In this document: positions 1 through 8,425 of the stretch, piece by piece
Layout of the letters: each line of letters opens with the position of its first letter
Numbering within the stretch: position 1 is the stretch's first letter
Assembly: GCF_030269515.1 (NCBI RefSeq)
Contig: NZ_BSTM01000004.1
Span: 186,001 to 250,000, forward strand
Direction: 5' to 3'
Source: Actinomadura sp. NBRC 104412
GTDB lineage: Bacteria; Actinomycetota; Actinomycetes; Streptosporangiales; Streptosporangiaceae
DNA: 64,000 nucleotides
The notes under the pieces: generated by a model
What the model was told of the DNA's origin: nothing
The model's input: only the letters and a program-made list of their open reading frames with translations
Database searches by the model: none
Position numbers and translations under genes: made by a program

Positions 1-614
1 GCTCCAGGTAGGCGCGCGGGTCGGTGAGCCCGTCCGGATGGTCGATCCGCAACGCGTCGATCAGCCCCTCGGCGATCAGGATGAGGATCTGGCGGTGCGT
101 CCTGGCGAAGACCACCGGGTCCTCCTGGCGCAAGGCGATCAGCCCCGAGATGTCGAAGAACCGCCGGTAGTTGGGCTCGCCCTCCCCCGGCAGGACGATC
201 CGGCCGCCGCCGGCCTCCCAGTCCACGTCGAACCAGCGGGCGTACGGCGACTCGGGCCCCTCCTCGATCACCCCGGCCAGCGGGCCGTTCAGCTCCGGCG
301 GGTCCGGGACGGCCATGTGGTTGGGCACCACGTCCACCATCACCTGGAGCCCGTGCTCGTGGAAGCGCCCCACCATCGCGCGATAGCCCTCCAGCCCGCC
401 CAGCTCCTCGGACACCAGGCCGTGGTCGACCACGTCGTAGCCGTGCGTGGAGCCGGGCGCGGCTTGCAGGATCGGTGACAGGTAGGCATGCGACACGCCC
501 AGGGCCTCCAGGTAGGGCGCCAGCTCCCCGGCCTCCTCGAACCCCAGGTAACGGCCGCCGTTCAGGCCGAACAGCTGGATCCGGTACGTGCCGGACGGGA
601 TGTCGGGGCCGGGC

Positions 615-622
<8 letters not shown>
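1..622 (-). CDS. treY: Maltooligosyl trehalose synthase, N-terminal part (runs off the window)
   Basis: This GH13 enzyme isomerises the reducing end of maltodextrins to a trehalose linkage in the TreX-TreY-TreZ route. About 207 N-terminal residues are visible. They include the family signatures STHGYDVVDH and VMVDVVPNHMA, and the typical start SGTYRIQLF. The GTG start at 622 is preferred because it lets the protein begin just before that first strand and overlaps the stop of the upstream glgX remnant (615-617), which suggests translational coupling. The rest of the gene lies left of position 1. Its normal partner TreX (glgX) is only a fragment here, so substrate supply must come from another locus if the pathway works. 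Confidence 0.9.
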
Positions 623-1181
<559 letters not shown>

Positions 1182-1478
1182 CGGCGCGTCCCCGGGCCAG
1201 ACCCCGAACCGCCGTCCGGGCGAGGCCGCGGGGGTCTGGGGGCGGCCCGCCCCCGGCGCTGACTCTGCCACGTCCCGCCCTCCCGTCGAGTTCCGGACGG
1301 GATGCTTCCCCGAGGACGGGGCCTCACACCGGGACATTCCGCACGTTGCCGACCAGGGCGGCACAAGGATCACCGGGAGGAGGGTGGCCAGACCGGACGT
1401 CCGTGGGCTACCTTAGGGGAGCCTTACCTTAATGAGGGTCGCCTAACCGCCCGCGCCGGACGAGGGGTCAGCCGCAGG
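1182..1478. other. Intergenic stretch between glgX remnant and bfd
   Basis: This stretch contains the break point of the glgX remnant (left end) and the bfd-bfr control region (right end). No further gene is supported. The open frames that cross it on both strands do not resemble a known protein. The only clear signal is the iron box at 1413-1431. Confidence 0.5.
1413..1431 (+). promoter_or_regulatory. IdeR/DmdR1-type iron box
   Basis: TTAGGGGAGCCTTACCTTA matches about 17 of 19 positions of the actinobacterial iron box TWAGGTWAGSCTWACCTWA. It lies 48 bases upstream of the bfd start, and a second half-site-like stretch (GCCTAACC) follows at 1441-1448. It should bind the iron-dependent DtxR-family regulator and set expression of the iron-storage pair downstream. 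Whether binding represses or activates cannot be read from position alone. Confidence 0.85.
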
Positions 1479-1802
1479 ATGTACGTCTGCATCTGCAACG
1501 CCGTCACCGAAGACGACGTGCGCGGCTGCATGGCCACCGGGGTCTGCTCCCCCAAGGAGGTCAAGGCCGCCTGCGGGATGAAGCCGGGCTGCGGGGCCTG
1601 CACCCGGCGGTTGTACGCCCTCATCAGCGAGTACCGCACCGCCGGCGAGCCGGCCGACGCGATCACCGGCGGCCCCGCGTCCCCGGTGACGCCGGTCGAG
1701 ACCGGCGCGCCGCCCTACCGGAGACCGGTGCCGGTCGCGGGAGCGCTGCCGGTACGCGCCGCCGACGATGGAAGGGAGTCCGCCTCGCCGACCGCCGCTT
1801 AG
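1479..1802 (+). CDS. bfd: Bacterioferritin-associated ferredoxin-like [2Fe-2S] protein
   Basis: A 107-residue protein starting MYVCICNAV. Four cysteines, C-x-C near the start and C-x2-C in KPGCGACTRR, bind a [2Fe-2S] cluster as in the BFD domain. Bfd passes electrons to bacterioferritin so that stored ferric iron can be released. The domain fills roughly residues 1-55; the remaining 50 residues are Pro/Ala/Thr-rich and look disordered, longer than classical Bfd (about 64 residues). The ATG at 1479 is chosen because the domain begins there; an open frame runs further upstream but holds the iron box. bfr follows 105 bases later, so the two are probably one iron-controlled unit. Confidence 0.87.
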   Translation: MYVCICNAVTEDDVRGCMATGVCSPKEVKAACGMKPGCGACTRRLYALISEYRTAGEPADAITGGPASPVTPVETGAPPYRRPVPVAGALPVRAADDGRESASPTAA

Positions 1803-1907
1803 AAGACAGCCCGCCGTACCCCGTTCCGGCCCTCCGTACAAGATCCGAGGCCGAAGCGGGAGGCTGCTGATGTCTCCGAGCGTCCAGGCATGGAAGCATG
1901 GGGCGGT

Positions 1908-2402
1908 ATGGAAAGCCACAACGAGATCCTCGCGCTGCTGAACGAACAGCTCACCGCCGAACTCACCGCGATCAACCAGTATTTCCTGCACTCCAAGATG
2001 CAGGAGAACTGGGGCTTCACCCGCATCGCCAAGCACACCCGCGAGGAGTCCATCGACGAGATGCGGCACGCGGAACGGCTGACCAACCGCATCCTCTTCC
2101 TCGAAGGTCTGCCCAACTACCAGAAGCTCGGCACCCTGCGCATCGGCCAGACCGTGGTCGAGCAGCTCAGGGCCGACCTCCAGATCGAGCTGGAGGCCGT
2201 GGCCAGGCTCCGCCCGGGGATCGAGCTGTTGCGCTCCCGCGGCGACATCACCTCGGCGCGCCTCTTCGAGGAGATCCTCGAGGACGAGGAGCAGCACATC
2301 GACTACCTGGAGACCGAGCTGAGCCTGGTCGAGTCGCTGGGCGAGCAGAACTACCTCCAGCGCCTCACCGGCCACCCCGGCGACTACGGCAGCGCCGACT
2401 AG
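1908..2402 (+). CDS. bfr: Bacterioferritin
   Basis: A 164-residue four-helix ferritin that stores iron in a 24-subunit shell. Every ferroxidase ligand is in the canonical place: E18, E51, H54, E94, E127 and H130. M52, the haem ligand shared between two subunits, is also present, so this is a haem-type bacterioferritin. The ATG at 1908 puts these residues at standard numbering; an in-frame ATG 18 bases earlier is less likely. It sits downstream of bfd under the same iron box. Confidence 0.95.
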   Translation: MESHNEILALLNEQLTAELTAINQYFLHSKMQENWGFTRIAKHTREESIDEMRHAERLTNRILFLEGLPNYQKLGTLRIGQTVVEQLRADLQIELEAVARLRPGIELLRSRGDITSARLFEEILEDEEQHIDYLETELSLVESLGEQNYLQRLTGHPGDYGSAD

Positions 2403-2412
2403 CGGCCGGCCC

Positions 2413-3474
2413 TCACGTCGCCTCCCCGGGCCCCGGCTCGGAGGACGCGGTGGACGCCGTCCTCGTACCCGCGCGCCGCAGGACGTACGGCTGGATGATG
2501 CCCAGCCCGCGGACGGGACGGCGCACGAGCCGGGTGATGGCGAAGCCCGGCTCCCCCTCCAGCCGTCCCGCCAGCTCCTCGTCGATCACCACCGAGCCCG
2601 GCCTGGCCAGCGAGGTCAGTCGCGCCGCCAGGTTGACGGTCGTCCCGAACAGATCCCCCATCAGCGGCAGCACCGGGCCGTGCGCCACCCCCACCCGGAC
2701 GTCGGGGACCTCGGTCTCGTCCTTGATCGCCGACGCGATCGACAGCGCGATCTCGCCGCCCACGGCGGGGCTGTCCGCGCAGAACAGCACCTCGTCGCCC
2801 AGCGTCTTGACCAGCCGCCCGCCGCACGTGGCCACGATGTCGGAGGCGGTCTCCTCGAACCGTTCCACCAGCCGGGCCAGCTCCAGCTCCTCCAGTTCCC
2901 GGCTCATCTGGGTGAAGGACACCATGTCCGCGAAGCCCACGGCGATCCGCGGGCGCGCCGCGGCCGACCCCGCCTCCCGGGTCGCCGACGCCGCGATCGC
3001 GCGGGTGCCCGCGGCGGCGAGCTGACGCCGCCAGGCGTGCACCACCAGCGGCTCGAACTCCCCCATGTGCTTCTCGGCGATCTTCTGGATGGTCCGGGCC
3101 GCCTCCGGATTCGGCGTCTCCTGGGAATCGGCCCCCGGAGTGCCGCTGAGCAGATTGACCTGCCATTCCGCCAGCCGCGTCATGGTCTGCCCGAAGGCGC
3201 GGACCAGCCGGATCACCCCGTCCTCGTCCAGCACGCCGTCGTCCATCAGCCGGCGGATCCGGTACAGCGCGGCGACGTCGTCGTCGGTGTAGGCGACCTC
3301 CGCGTCCGGCATCGACGGATACCCGAACGCCCGCCACACACGGCTGGAGAACTCCCTGGTCACCCCCGCGCGCTGGACGACGTCGACCCGGGTGTGGCGC
3401 AGCTTGCCGCCGAGAAGGAGCTCTTCGATCTCCTTCGGATCCGGTGGTGCTCCCGGCCCGGGCTCTGCTGGCAT
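2413..3474 (-). CDS. Class III adenylate cyclase with Rv1264-type regulatory domain
   Basis: A 353-residue soluble protein. Residues from about 15 to 155 resemble the N-terminal regulatory domain (Ad_Cy_reg) of the pH-responsive mycobacterial cyclase Rv1264. Residues 176-335 form the class III catalytic domain. Visible active-site residues are metal aspartates D183 (GFADMVSFT) and D227 (TLGDEV), the purine-selecting K223, D274 (GDLFG), and transition-state N281 and R285 (VNLAARL). All are present, so one homodimer should make cAMP. The ATG at 3474 follows GGGGAG. The gene ends 10 bases from the bfr stop, facing it. A 91-bp tandem repeat fills its upstream region. The physiological signal is unknown. 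Confidence 0.85.
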   Translation of the reverse strand: MPAEPGPGAPPDPKEIEELLLGGKLRHTRVDVVQRAGVTREFSSRVWRAFGYPSMPDAEVAYTDDDVAALYRIRRLMDDGVLDEDGVIRLVRAFGQTMTRLAEWQVNLLSGTPGADSQETPNPEAARTIQKIAEKHMGEFEPLVVHAWRRQLAAAGTRAIAASATREAGSAAARPRIAVGFADMVSFTQMSRELEELELARLVERFEETASDIVATCGGRLVKTLGDEVLFCADSPAVGGEIALSIASAIKDETEVPDVRVGVAHGPVLPLMGDLFGTTVNLAARLTSLARPGSVVIDEELAGRLEGEPGFAITRLVRRPVRGLGIIQPYVLRRAGTRTASTASSEPGPGEAT

Positions 3475-3525
3475 CTCCCCTGCCCCTCAGCCCACCGGCG
3501 GCGCACCCGGCACCGGCGGCGACGT

Positions 3526-3947
3526 GGTCAAGTCTCACGACATATCGTTGCAGACACCCCGACTCCACAGCGACGCCCCCACCAATTCCCAGCAGGCTGC
3601 CCCCCGCACGTCCGGTCAAATCTCACCCGAGCACCCCATTGCAGACACCCCGACTCCACAGCGACGCCCCCACCAATTCCCAGCAGGCTGCCCCCCGCAC
3701 GTCCGGTCAAATCTCACCCGAGCACCCCATTGCAGACACCCCGGCTCCGCAGCGATGCCCCCACCAATCTGCTCGCCACCCTCCCCCCGCACGTCCGGTC
3801 AAGTCTCACCCGAGCACCCCGTTGCAGACACCCCGGCTCCACAGCAATGCCCCCACCAATTCCCAGCAGGCTGCCCCCCGCACGTCCGGTCAAATCTCAC
3901 CCGAGCACCCCGTTGCAGACACCCCGGCTCCACAGCGACGCCCCACC
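3526..3947. repeat. 91-bp tandem repeat, about 4.6 copies
   Basis: The element GGTCAAATCTCACCCGAGCA recurs at 3614, 3705, 3797 and 3888, with a variant first copy at 3526. The period is 91, 92 and 91 bases. Copies are nearly identical; one (about 3760-3790) has a divergent centre. The array fills the space between the birA stop and the cyclase start. The period is not a multiple of three and no frame stays convincing, so it is not coding. No spacers separate the copies. Confidence 0.93.
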
Positions 3948-3956
3948 GATTCGCCA

Positions 3957-4853
3957 TCACCGTACGTGGACCACGTCGCCGGCGCCGACGGCGCGTTCCC
4001 GGCCCTGGTCGGTGGTGATCAGCAGGCGGCCGTCCTGGTCGATGTCGCCCGCCGTGCCCTCCACCGTCTCGCCGCCGGGCAGCTCCACCCGGACGCGGCG
4101 GCCCAGGGTGGCGCACAGGTCCTTGTACGCCGGGCGCAGGCCGCTGGTCTCCGGGTCGCCGTCCAGGGAGGTCCACTCCCGGTACCAGGTCTCCAGTTCC
4201 CGCAGGATCGCGCGGAGCAGCGGGGCGCGGTCGCTGAGCGGCGCGCCCTCGATGGCCAGGGACGTGGCGGTCGGCACGGGCAGCTCGTCCGCGCGCAGTC
4301 CCACGTTCAGGCCGATCCCGACGACCAGCGCCCCGCCGATCCGCTCGACCAGGATCCCGGCCAGCTTCCGCTCGCCGACCAGCAGGTCGTTGGGCCATTT
4401 CAGGCGGGCGTCCACGGCCACGTCCGCGCGCGGCCGGTCGCCCGGTTCGGGGAAGAACCGGTCACCCTCCTCCGACCAGGCGGTCATCCTGCGGACGGCG
4501 TTGGCCGTGGACACCCCGGCCAGCAGCGGCACCCAGCCCAGCCGCTCGACCGGGACGGCGGGCCGCAGCAGCACCGAGAACATCAGCCCGGACCGCGGCG
4601 GCGCCGTCCAGGCGCGCCCGAGCCGTCCGCGTCCCGCGTGCTGGTGCTCGGTGGTCAGGACCGTCCCTTCGGGCGCCCCTTCCTGGGCCGCGGCGGCCAG
4701 GTCGACGTTGGTGGACCCTGTCTCCCGCACGACCCGGACGTCCCGCCACAGCCCGCCGGGACGCACCAGCGCGCCGCGCAGCGCCGCCTCGTGCAGCGGC
4801 GGGCGGTCAAGGTCGGCGTACGGTGAGTCGCTCACCCCTCCATCCAACCTCAC
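3957..4853 (-). CDS. birA: Biotin--[acetyl-CoA-carboxylase] ligase
   Basis: A 298-residue enzyme that activates biotin with ATP and attaches it to the carrier lysine of biotin enzymes. The biotin-AMP loop reads GRGRLGRAW, and the catalytic core has LKWPNDLLV and the KLAGILVE strand. A C-terminal SH3-like domain follows from about residue 245. There is no N-terminal helix-turn-helix, so it is a monofunctional ligase, not a biotin repressor. The first start is GTG at 4853; an in-frame GTG at 4835 (giving VSDSPY) is also possible. Its likely substrate is the alpha subunit at 36324-38087. Confidence 0.92.
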   Translation of the reverse strand: MRLDGGVSDSPYADLDRPPLHEAALRGALVRPGGLWRDVRVVRETGSTNVDLAAAAQEGAPEGTVLTTEHQHAGRGRLGRAWTAPPRSGLMFSVLLRPAVPVERLGWVPLLAGVSTANAVRRMTAWSEEGDRFFPEPGDRPRADVAVDARLKWPNDLLVGERKLAGILVERIGGALVVGIGLNVGLRADELPVPTATSLAIEGAPLSDRAPLLRAILRELETWYREWTSLDGDPETSGLRPAYKDLCATLGRRVRVELPGGETVEGTAGDIDQDGRLLITTDQGRERAVGAGDVVHVR

Positions 4854-4924
4854 GACCCCCGCCGAGCCCCATCAGCCTTTGGTCGTACGCGCGCCGCCGC
4901 TCTGGACGGGCGGTGGCGCCTCAC

Positions 4925-4930
4925 TAGAGT
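4925..4930 (+). promoter_or_regulatory. -10 element of a probable leaderless promoter
   Basis: TAGAGT fits the actinobacterial -10 pattern TANNNT. The GTG at 4938 begins 7 bases after it, exactly where transcription should start. No ribosome-binding site precedes the GTG. The enoyl-CoA hydratase mRNA is therefore probably leaderless. Confidence 0.6.
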
Positions 4931-4937
4931 GCTCGGC

Positions 4938-5723
4938 GTGAGTGGAGTGACGCTGCGGCGCGGCGAGCCGAACGAACATGTCGCCGAGATCGTGCTGGAC
5001 CGGCCGGAGGCCCTCAACGCCCTGTCCACCGCCATGGCGCGGGAGCTGGCCGCCGTGTGCGCGCGGGTGGCCGGTGATCCCGGCATCCGCGCGGTGGTGC
5101 TGTCCGCGGAGGGCGAGCGGGCCTTCTGCGTGGGCGCCGACCTGAAGGAACGCAACGCCATGAGCGACGAGGAGATCATGGCGCAGCGGCCGGTGCTCAG
5201 GGCCGCGTTCGGCGGGGTGCTGAACCTGCCGCAGCCGGTGATCGCCGCCGTGCACGGGTACGCGCTGGGCGGCGGCTGCGAGCTGGCGCTGAGCTGCGAC
5301 CTGATCGTGGCGGACGGGTCGGCCGTGTTCGGCCTGCCCGAGGTCACCGTGGGGCTGGTCCCGGGCGGCGGCGGCACCCAGCTCGCCACGCGCCGGCTCG
5401 GAGCGGGCCGGGCGGCCGACCTGGTGCTGACCGGCCGCCGCCTCGGCATCGAGGAGGCCGAGGCGTACGGCCTGGTGGACCGGAAGGTCCCGGCAGGGTC
5501 GGCCCGCGCGGAGGCGCTGACGATCGCCGCGACCATCGCCGGGAACTCCCCGGTCGCGGTCCGGGCCGCCAAGCGCGCCATGCGCCTCGGCGCCGGGACG
5601 GGCAGCCTGGACGCCGCCCTGGACATCGAGGAGAACGCCTGGCGCACCGCCGTCCTCTCGCCCGACCGGCGCGAGGGCATCGCGGCCTTCAACGAGAAGC
5701 GCACGCCGGACTGGCCGGGCTGA
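4938..5723 (+). CDS. Enoyl-CoA hydratase/isomerase family protein
   Basis: A 261-residue crotonase-fold enzyme, likely adding water to 2-enoyl-CoA in beta-oxidation. The oxyanion-hole stretch GYALGGGCELALSCD and the second helix GLPEVTVGLVPGGGG are intact. Both carry a glutamate in the position used for catalysis in true hydratases, which favours hydratase over the other activities of the superfamily. The GTG at 4938 is chosen from the -10 spacing; an in-frame GTG at 4929 exists but lies almost on the promoter. The stop faces the ppc stop with 7 bases between. Confidence 0.87.
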   Translation: MSGVTLRRGEPNEHVAEIVLDRPEALNALSTAMARELAAVCARVAGDPGIRAVVLSAEGERAFCVGADLKERNAMSDEEIMAQRPVLRAAFGGVLNLPQPVIAAVHGYALGGGCELALSCDLIVADGSAVFGLPEVTVGLVPGGGGTQLATRRLGAGRAADLVLTGRRLGIEEAEAYGLVDRKVPAGSARAEALTIAATIAGNSPVAVRAAKRAMRLGAGTGSLDAALDIEENAWRTAVLSPDRREGIAAFNEKRTPDWPG

Positions 5724-5730
5724 GCGCGGC

Positions 5731-8361
5731 TCAGCCGGTGTTCTGGAGGCCGGCCGCCACGCCGTTGACCGACAGCAGGAGCAGGTCGTCCAGGTGGGCG
5801 CGTTCGCTGTCGTCCACCTTTCCGGAGCGCAACGCGGCGAGGGCGCGAAGCTGAAGGTGAGACAGGGCGTCGACGTACGGGTTGCGCAGTTCGACGGCCC
5901 GGGACAGGACCCTGCGGTTCTCCAAGAGGCGTTCGTGCCCGGTCACGGCCAGGACGAGCGTGCGGGTGCGGTCGTACTCGGCGAGGACGGTCTCGGTGAG
6001 CTCGGGACGTCCGCCCAGGGCCAGGTACCGCTCGGCGATGTCACGGTCGGTCTTGGCCAGGCTCATCTCGGCGTTGTCCAGCAGCGAGGCGAACAGCGGC
6101 CAGGATTCGTAGGCTTCGCGCAGCTCGCCCAGGTCGTAGGCGCTCCCGGCGACGGCGGCCAGCCCGGAGCCCAGGCCGTACCAGCCGGGCAGGTTGACGC
6201 GCGTCTGCGTCCAGGCGAACACCCAGGGGATGGCGCGCAGGTCCTCCAGGCCGCGGGCGGCCTTGCGCCGCGCGGGACGGGAGCCGATGCGCAGGTCGGA
6301 GATCTCCTCCAGCGGGCTGACCCGGGCGAACCAGGACGCGAAGCCCTCGGTCTCGATCAGCGCGCGGAACGCGGCCTGCGCCGCCTCGCCGATCGTGTCG
6401 GCCAGCGGGCGGAATCGGGCGGCGGCCTCGCGCGCCCGCTCCTGCACGGCGTCGGTGGACGCCAGCAGCACCGCGTGGGTGACCTGCTCGACATGGCGGC
6501 GGGCGATCCGCGGGTGACCGTACCGGGCGAAGATCACCTCGCCCTGTTCGGTGACCTTGAACCCCCCGGCGACCGAGCCGGGCGCCTGGGCGAGGATCGC
6601 CCGCCCCGCCGGGCCGCCGCCGCGTCCCAGCGAGCCGCCGCGGCCGTGGAAGAGGGTGAGCTTGACGTCGTTGCGGGCCGCCCACGCGGTCAGGGCCTGC
6701 TGGGTGTCGTACAGCCGCAGGGTGGCGGCGGCCGGGCCGAGCTGCTTGGCGGAGTCGGAGTAGCCGAGCATGACCTCCATGCGGCGCCCGGTGTCGGCGA
6801 GCCGGCGCTGGACGGCGGGGATCTCCAGCATCCCGTCCAGGACGGACGGCGCCCGCTCCAGGTCCTCGCCGGTCTCGAACAGCGGGATCACGTCCAGGAC
6901 GGGCGCGTGCTCGCCGAGCGAGGCCGCCAGCTCGTGCACGGCGGCGACGTCGTCGGCGGACCGGGTGAACGAGACGATGTAGCGCCGGCACGCCTCCACC
7001 CCGAACCGCCGCTGGATCCAGGCAACGACGCGCAGGGTTTCCAGGACCTCCTCGGACATCTCCGAGAGCGCCCCTTGCGCACGCACCTCCGCCAGGGCCT
7101 TCTCGTGCACCTCGGAGTGCTGGCGGATCTCCAGCTCGGCCAGGTGGAAGCCGAACGTCTCGACCTGCCAGATCAGGTTCTGGACGCGCCCGTACGCCAG
7201 CCGTACCGCGCCCGCCGCCGCGAGCGAGTCCCGCACCATCAGCAGGTCGTCCAGCAGCTCGCCCGGCGAGGAGTAGGCCAGGTCGGCGTTGCGCTCACGG
7301 GTGGCGGCGATGCGCGCCGCCGCGTACAGCAGGAACTGGCGGTGCGGCTCGTCCGGTGAACGGGTGGCGATCTCGCCGATCAGCGCGGGCTGCGCGGTGC
7401 GGGCGGCGGCCAGCGCGTTCCGCAACGCGGGCGAGGGCGGGGTGGTGGACGCGTGGACGGTCAGCTCGCGGCCGATCCGCGCGCAGACGGCCTCAAGGGC
7501 GCGCAGCACGTGCTCGGCCTGGATCATCACGGCGTCCCGGGTGACCCGTGCCGTCACGTACGGGTTGCCGTCCCGGTCGCCGCCGATCCAGCTTCCCAGC
7601 CGGACATAGGCGCGGGCCCGCGGCGGGCGGGTGCCGGTGCCCTCGGGGTCCAGGGCCGCGTCCAGCGTCCGGTAGATCTCCGGGACCACCCGGAAGATCG
7701 TCTCGTCGAACGCGGCCATCGCGGTGCGGACCTCGTCCAGCGGGTCGAGCTGCGTGTGGCGGCGCAGCGCGGTCCGCCAGAGCAGGTCGATCTCCTCGCG
7801 CAGCCGCCGCCTCAGCTCGTCGGCCTCGCCGGCGCCGGGGGACGCGTCGAGCCTGCCCAGCAGGTCGCTGATCCGCTGGATGGACGTGACCACGGCACGG
7901 CGGCGGGCCTCGGTGGGGTGGGCGGTGAAGACCGGGTGGAACTCCAGCTCCTCGACGGCCTCGGCCGGCCACTCCCCGCCGTTGGCGCCGCGGATCTCGG
8001 CGACCGCCGCGGCCACGGAACCGGGCACGGTCTCGTCCCGGACGTCGCGCTCGCGCAGCGTCCGCATCCGGTGGTGCTCCTCGGCCAGGTTGACCAGGTG
8101 GAAGTACACGGTGAACGCCCGCGCGACCAGCCCGGCCCGCTCCAGCGTCCAGCCGTCCACCAGCTTCGCGACCTCGGAGCCGTCGATCTCCCCCCGGCGC
8201 GCCGCGATCACGGCGTGCCGGAGCCGCTCGACGTCGTCCAGCAGCTCCCGGCCGCCGTACTCCACCAGCCCGTCGCCCAGCATCGCGCCGAGCATCCGCA
8301 CGTCGCGGCGCAGCTGGTCGGGCAGGTCCTGGCGGAGGATGTCGCGTGTCTTCGTAGCCAC
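5731..8361 (-). CDS. ppc: Phosphoenolpyruvate carboxylase
   Basis: An 876-residue enzyme that carboxylates PEP to oxaloacetate to refill the TCA cycle. The essential histidine is in VFTAHPTEARRR. The mobile catalytic loop is FHGRGGSLGRGGGP and the GYSDSAKQ motif precedes it; the protein ends QNTG, as is usual for the family. The start is GTG at 8361, placed 6 bases after a TACCCT -10 element, so the message is probably leaderless. The frame stays open 170 codons further upstream, but that stretch is antisense to pccB and not homologous. pccB is divergent, with a mirrored promoter. Confidence 0.96.
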   Translation of the reverse strand: MATKTRDILRQDLPDQLRRDVRMLGAMLGDGLVEYGGRELLDDVERLRHAVIAARRGEIDGSEVAKLVDGWTLERAGLVARAFTVYFHLVNLAEEHHRMRTLRERDVRDETVPGSVAAAVAEIRGANGGEWPAEAVEELEFHPVFTAHPTEARRRAVVTSIQRISDLLGRLDASPGAGEADELRRRLREEIDLLWRTALRRHTQLDPLDEVRTAMAAFDETIFRVVPEIYRTLDAALDPEGTGTRPPRARAYVRLGSWIGGDRDGNPYVTARVTRDAVMIQAEHVLRALEAVCARIGRELTVHASTTPPSPALRNALAAARTAQPALIGEIATRSPDEPHRQFLLYAAARIAATRERNADLAYSSPGELLDDLLMVRDSLAAAGAVRLAYGRVQNLIWQVETFGFHLAELEIRQHSEVHEKALAEVRAQGALSEMSEEVLETLRVVAWIQRRFGVEACRRYIVSFTRSADDVAAVHELAASLGEHAPVLDVIPLFETGEDLERAPSVLDGMLEIPAVQRRLADTGRRMEVMLGYSDSAKQLGPAAATLRLYDTQQALTAWAARNDVKLTLFHGRGGSLGRGGGPAGRAILAQAPGSVAGGFKVTEQGEVIFARYGHPRIARRHVEQVTHAVLLASTDAVQERAREAAARFRPLADTIGEAAQAAFRALIETEGFASWFARVSPLEEISDLRIGSRPARRKAARGLEDLRAIPWVFAWTQTRVNLPGWYGLGSGLAAVAGSAYDLGELREAYESWPLFASLLDNAEMSLAKTDRDIAERYLALGGRPELTETVLAEYDRTRTLVLAVTGHERLLENRRVLSRAVELRNPYVDALSHLQLRALAALRSGKVDDSERAHLDDLLLLSVNGVAAGLQNTG

Positions 8362-8367
8362 GGCACA

Positions 8368-8373
8368 AGGGTA
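8368..8373 (-). promoter_or_regulatory. -10 element of the leaderless ppc promoter
   Basis: Reading the minus strand, TACCCT is followed by 6 bases and the ppc GTG. The identical hexamer drives pccB on the other strand 40 bases away. Confidence 0.6.
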
Positions 8374-8412
8374 GGGGCCACCCCCGTACCGGCCGCCCAT
8401 CCCACCCCCGGC

Positions 8413-8418
8413 TACCCT
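8413..8418 (+). promoter_or_regulatory. -10 element of the leaderless pccB promoter
   Basis: TACCCT lies 7 bases before the pccB ATG and no ribosome-binding site is present between them. Together with the ppc promoter this makes a compact 64-base divergent control region. Confidence 0.6.
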
Positions 8419-8425
8419 GACCGGC

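Noticed and set aside
3526..3947. Possible CRISPR array
   Set aside because: The copies follow each other directly at 91 bases with no unique spacers and no cas genes nearby. The same holds for 19498-19809 and 39497-39924.
5794..7359. 521-residue open frame antisense to ppc
   Set aside because: It is fully inside ppc on the other strand with the composition of a shadow frame.
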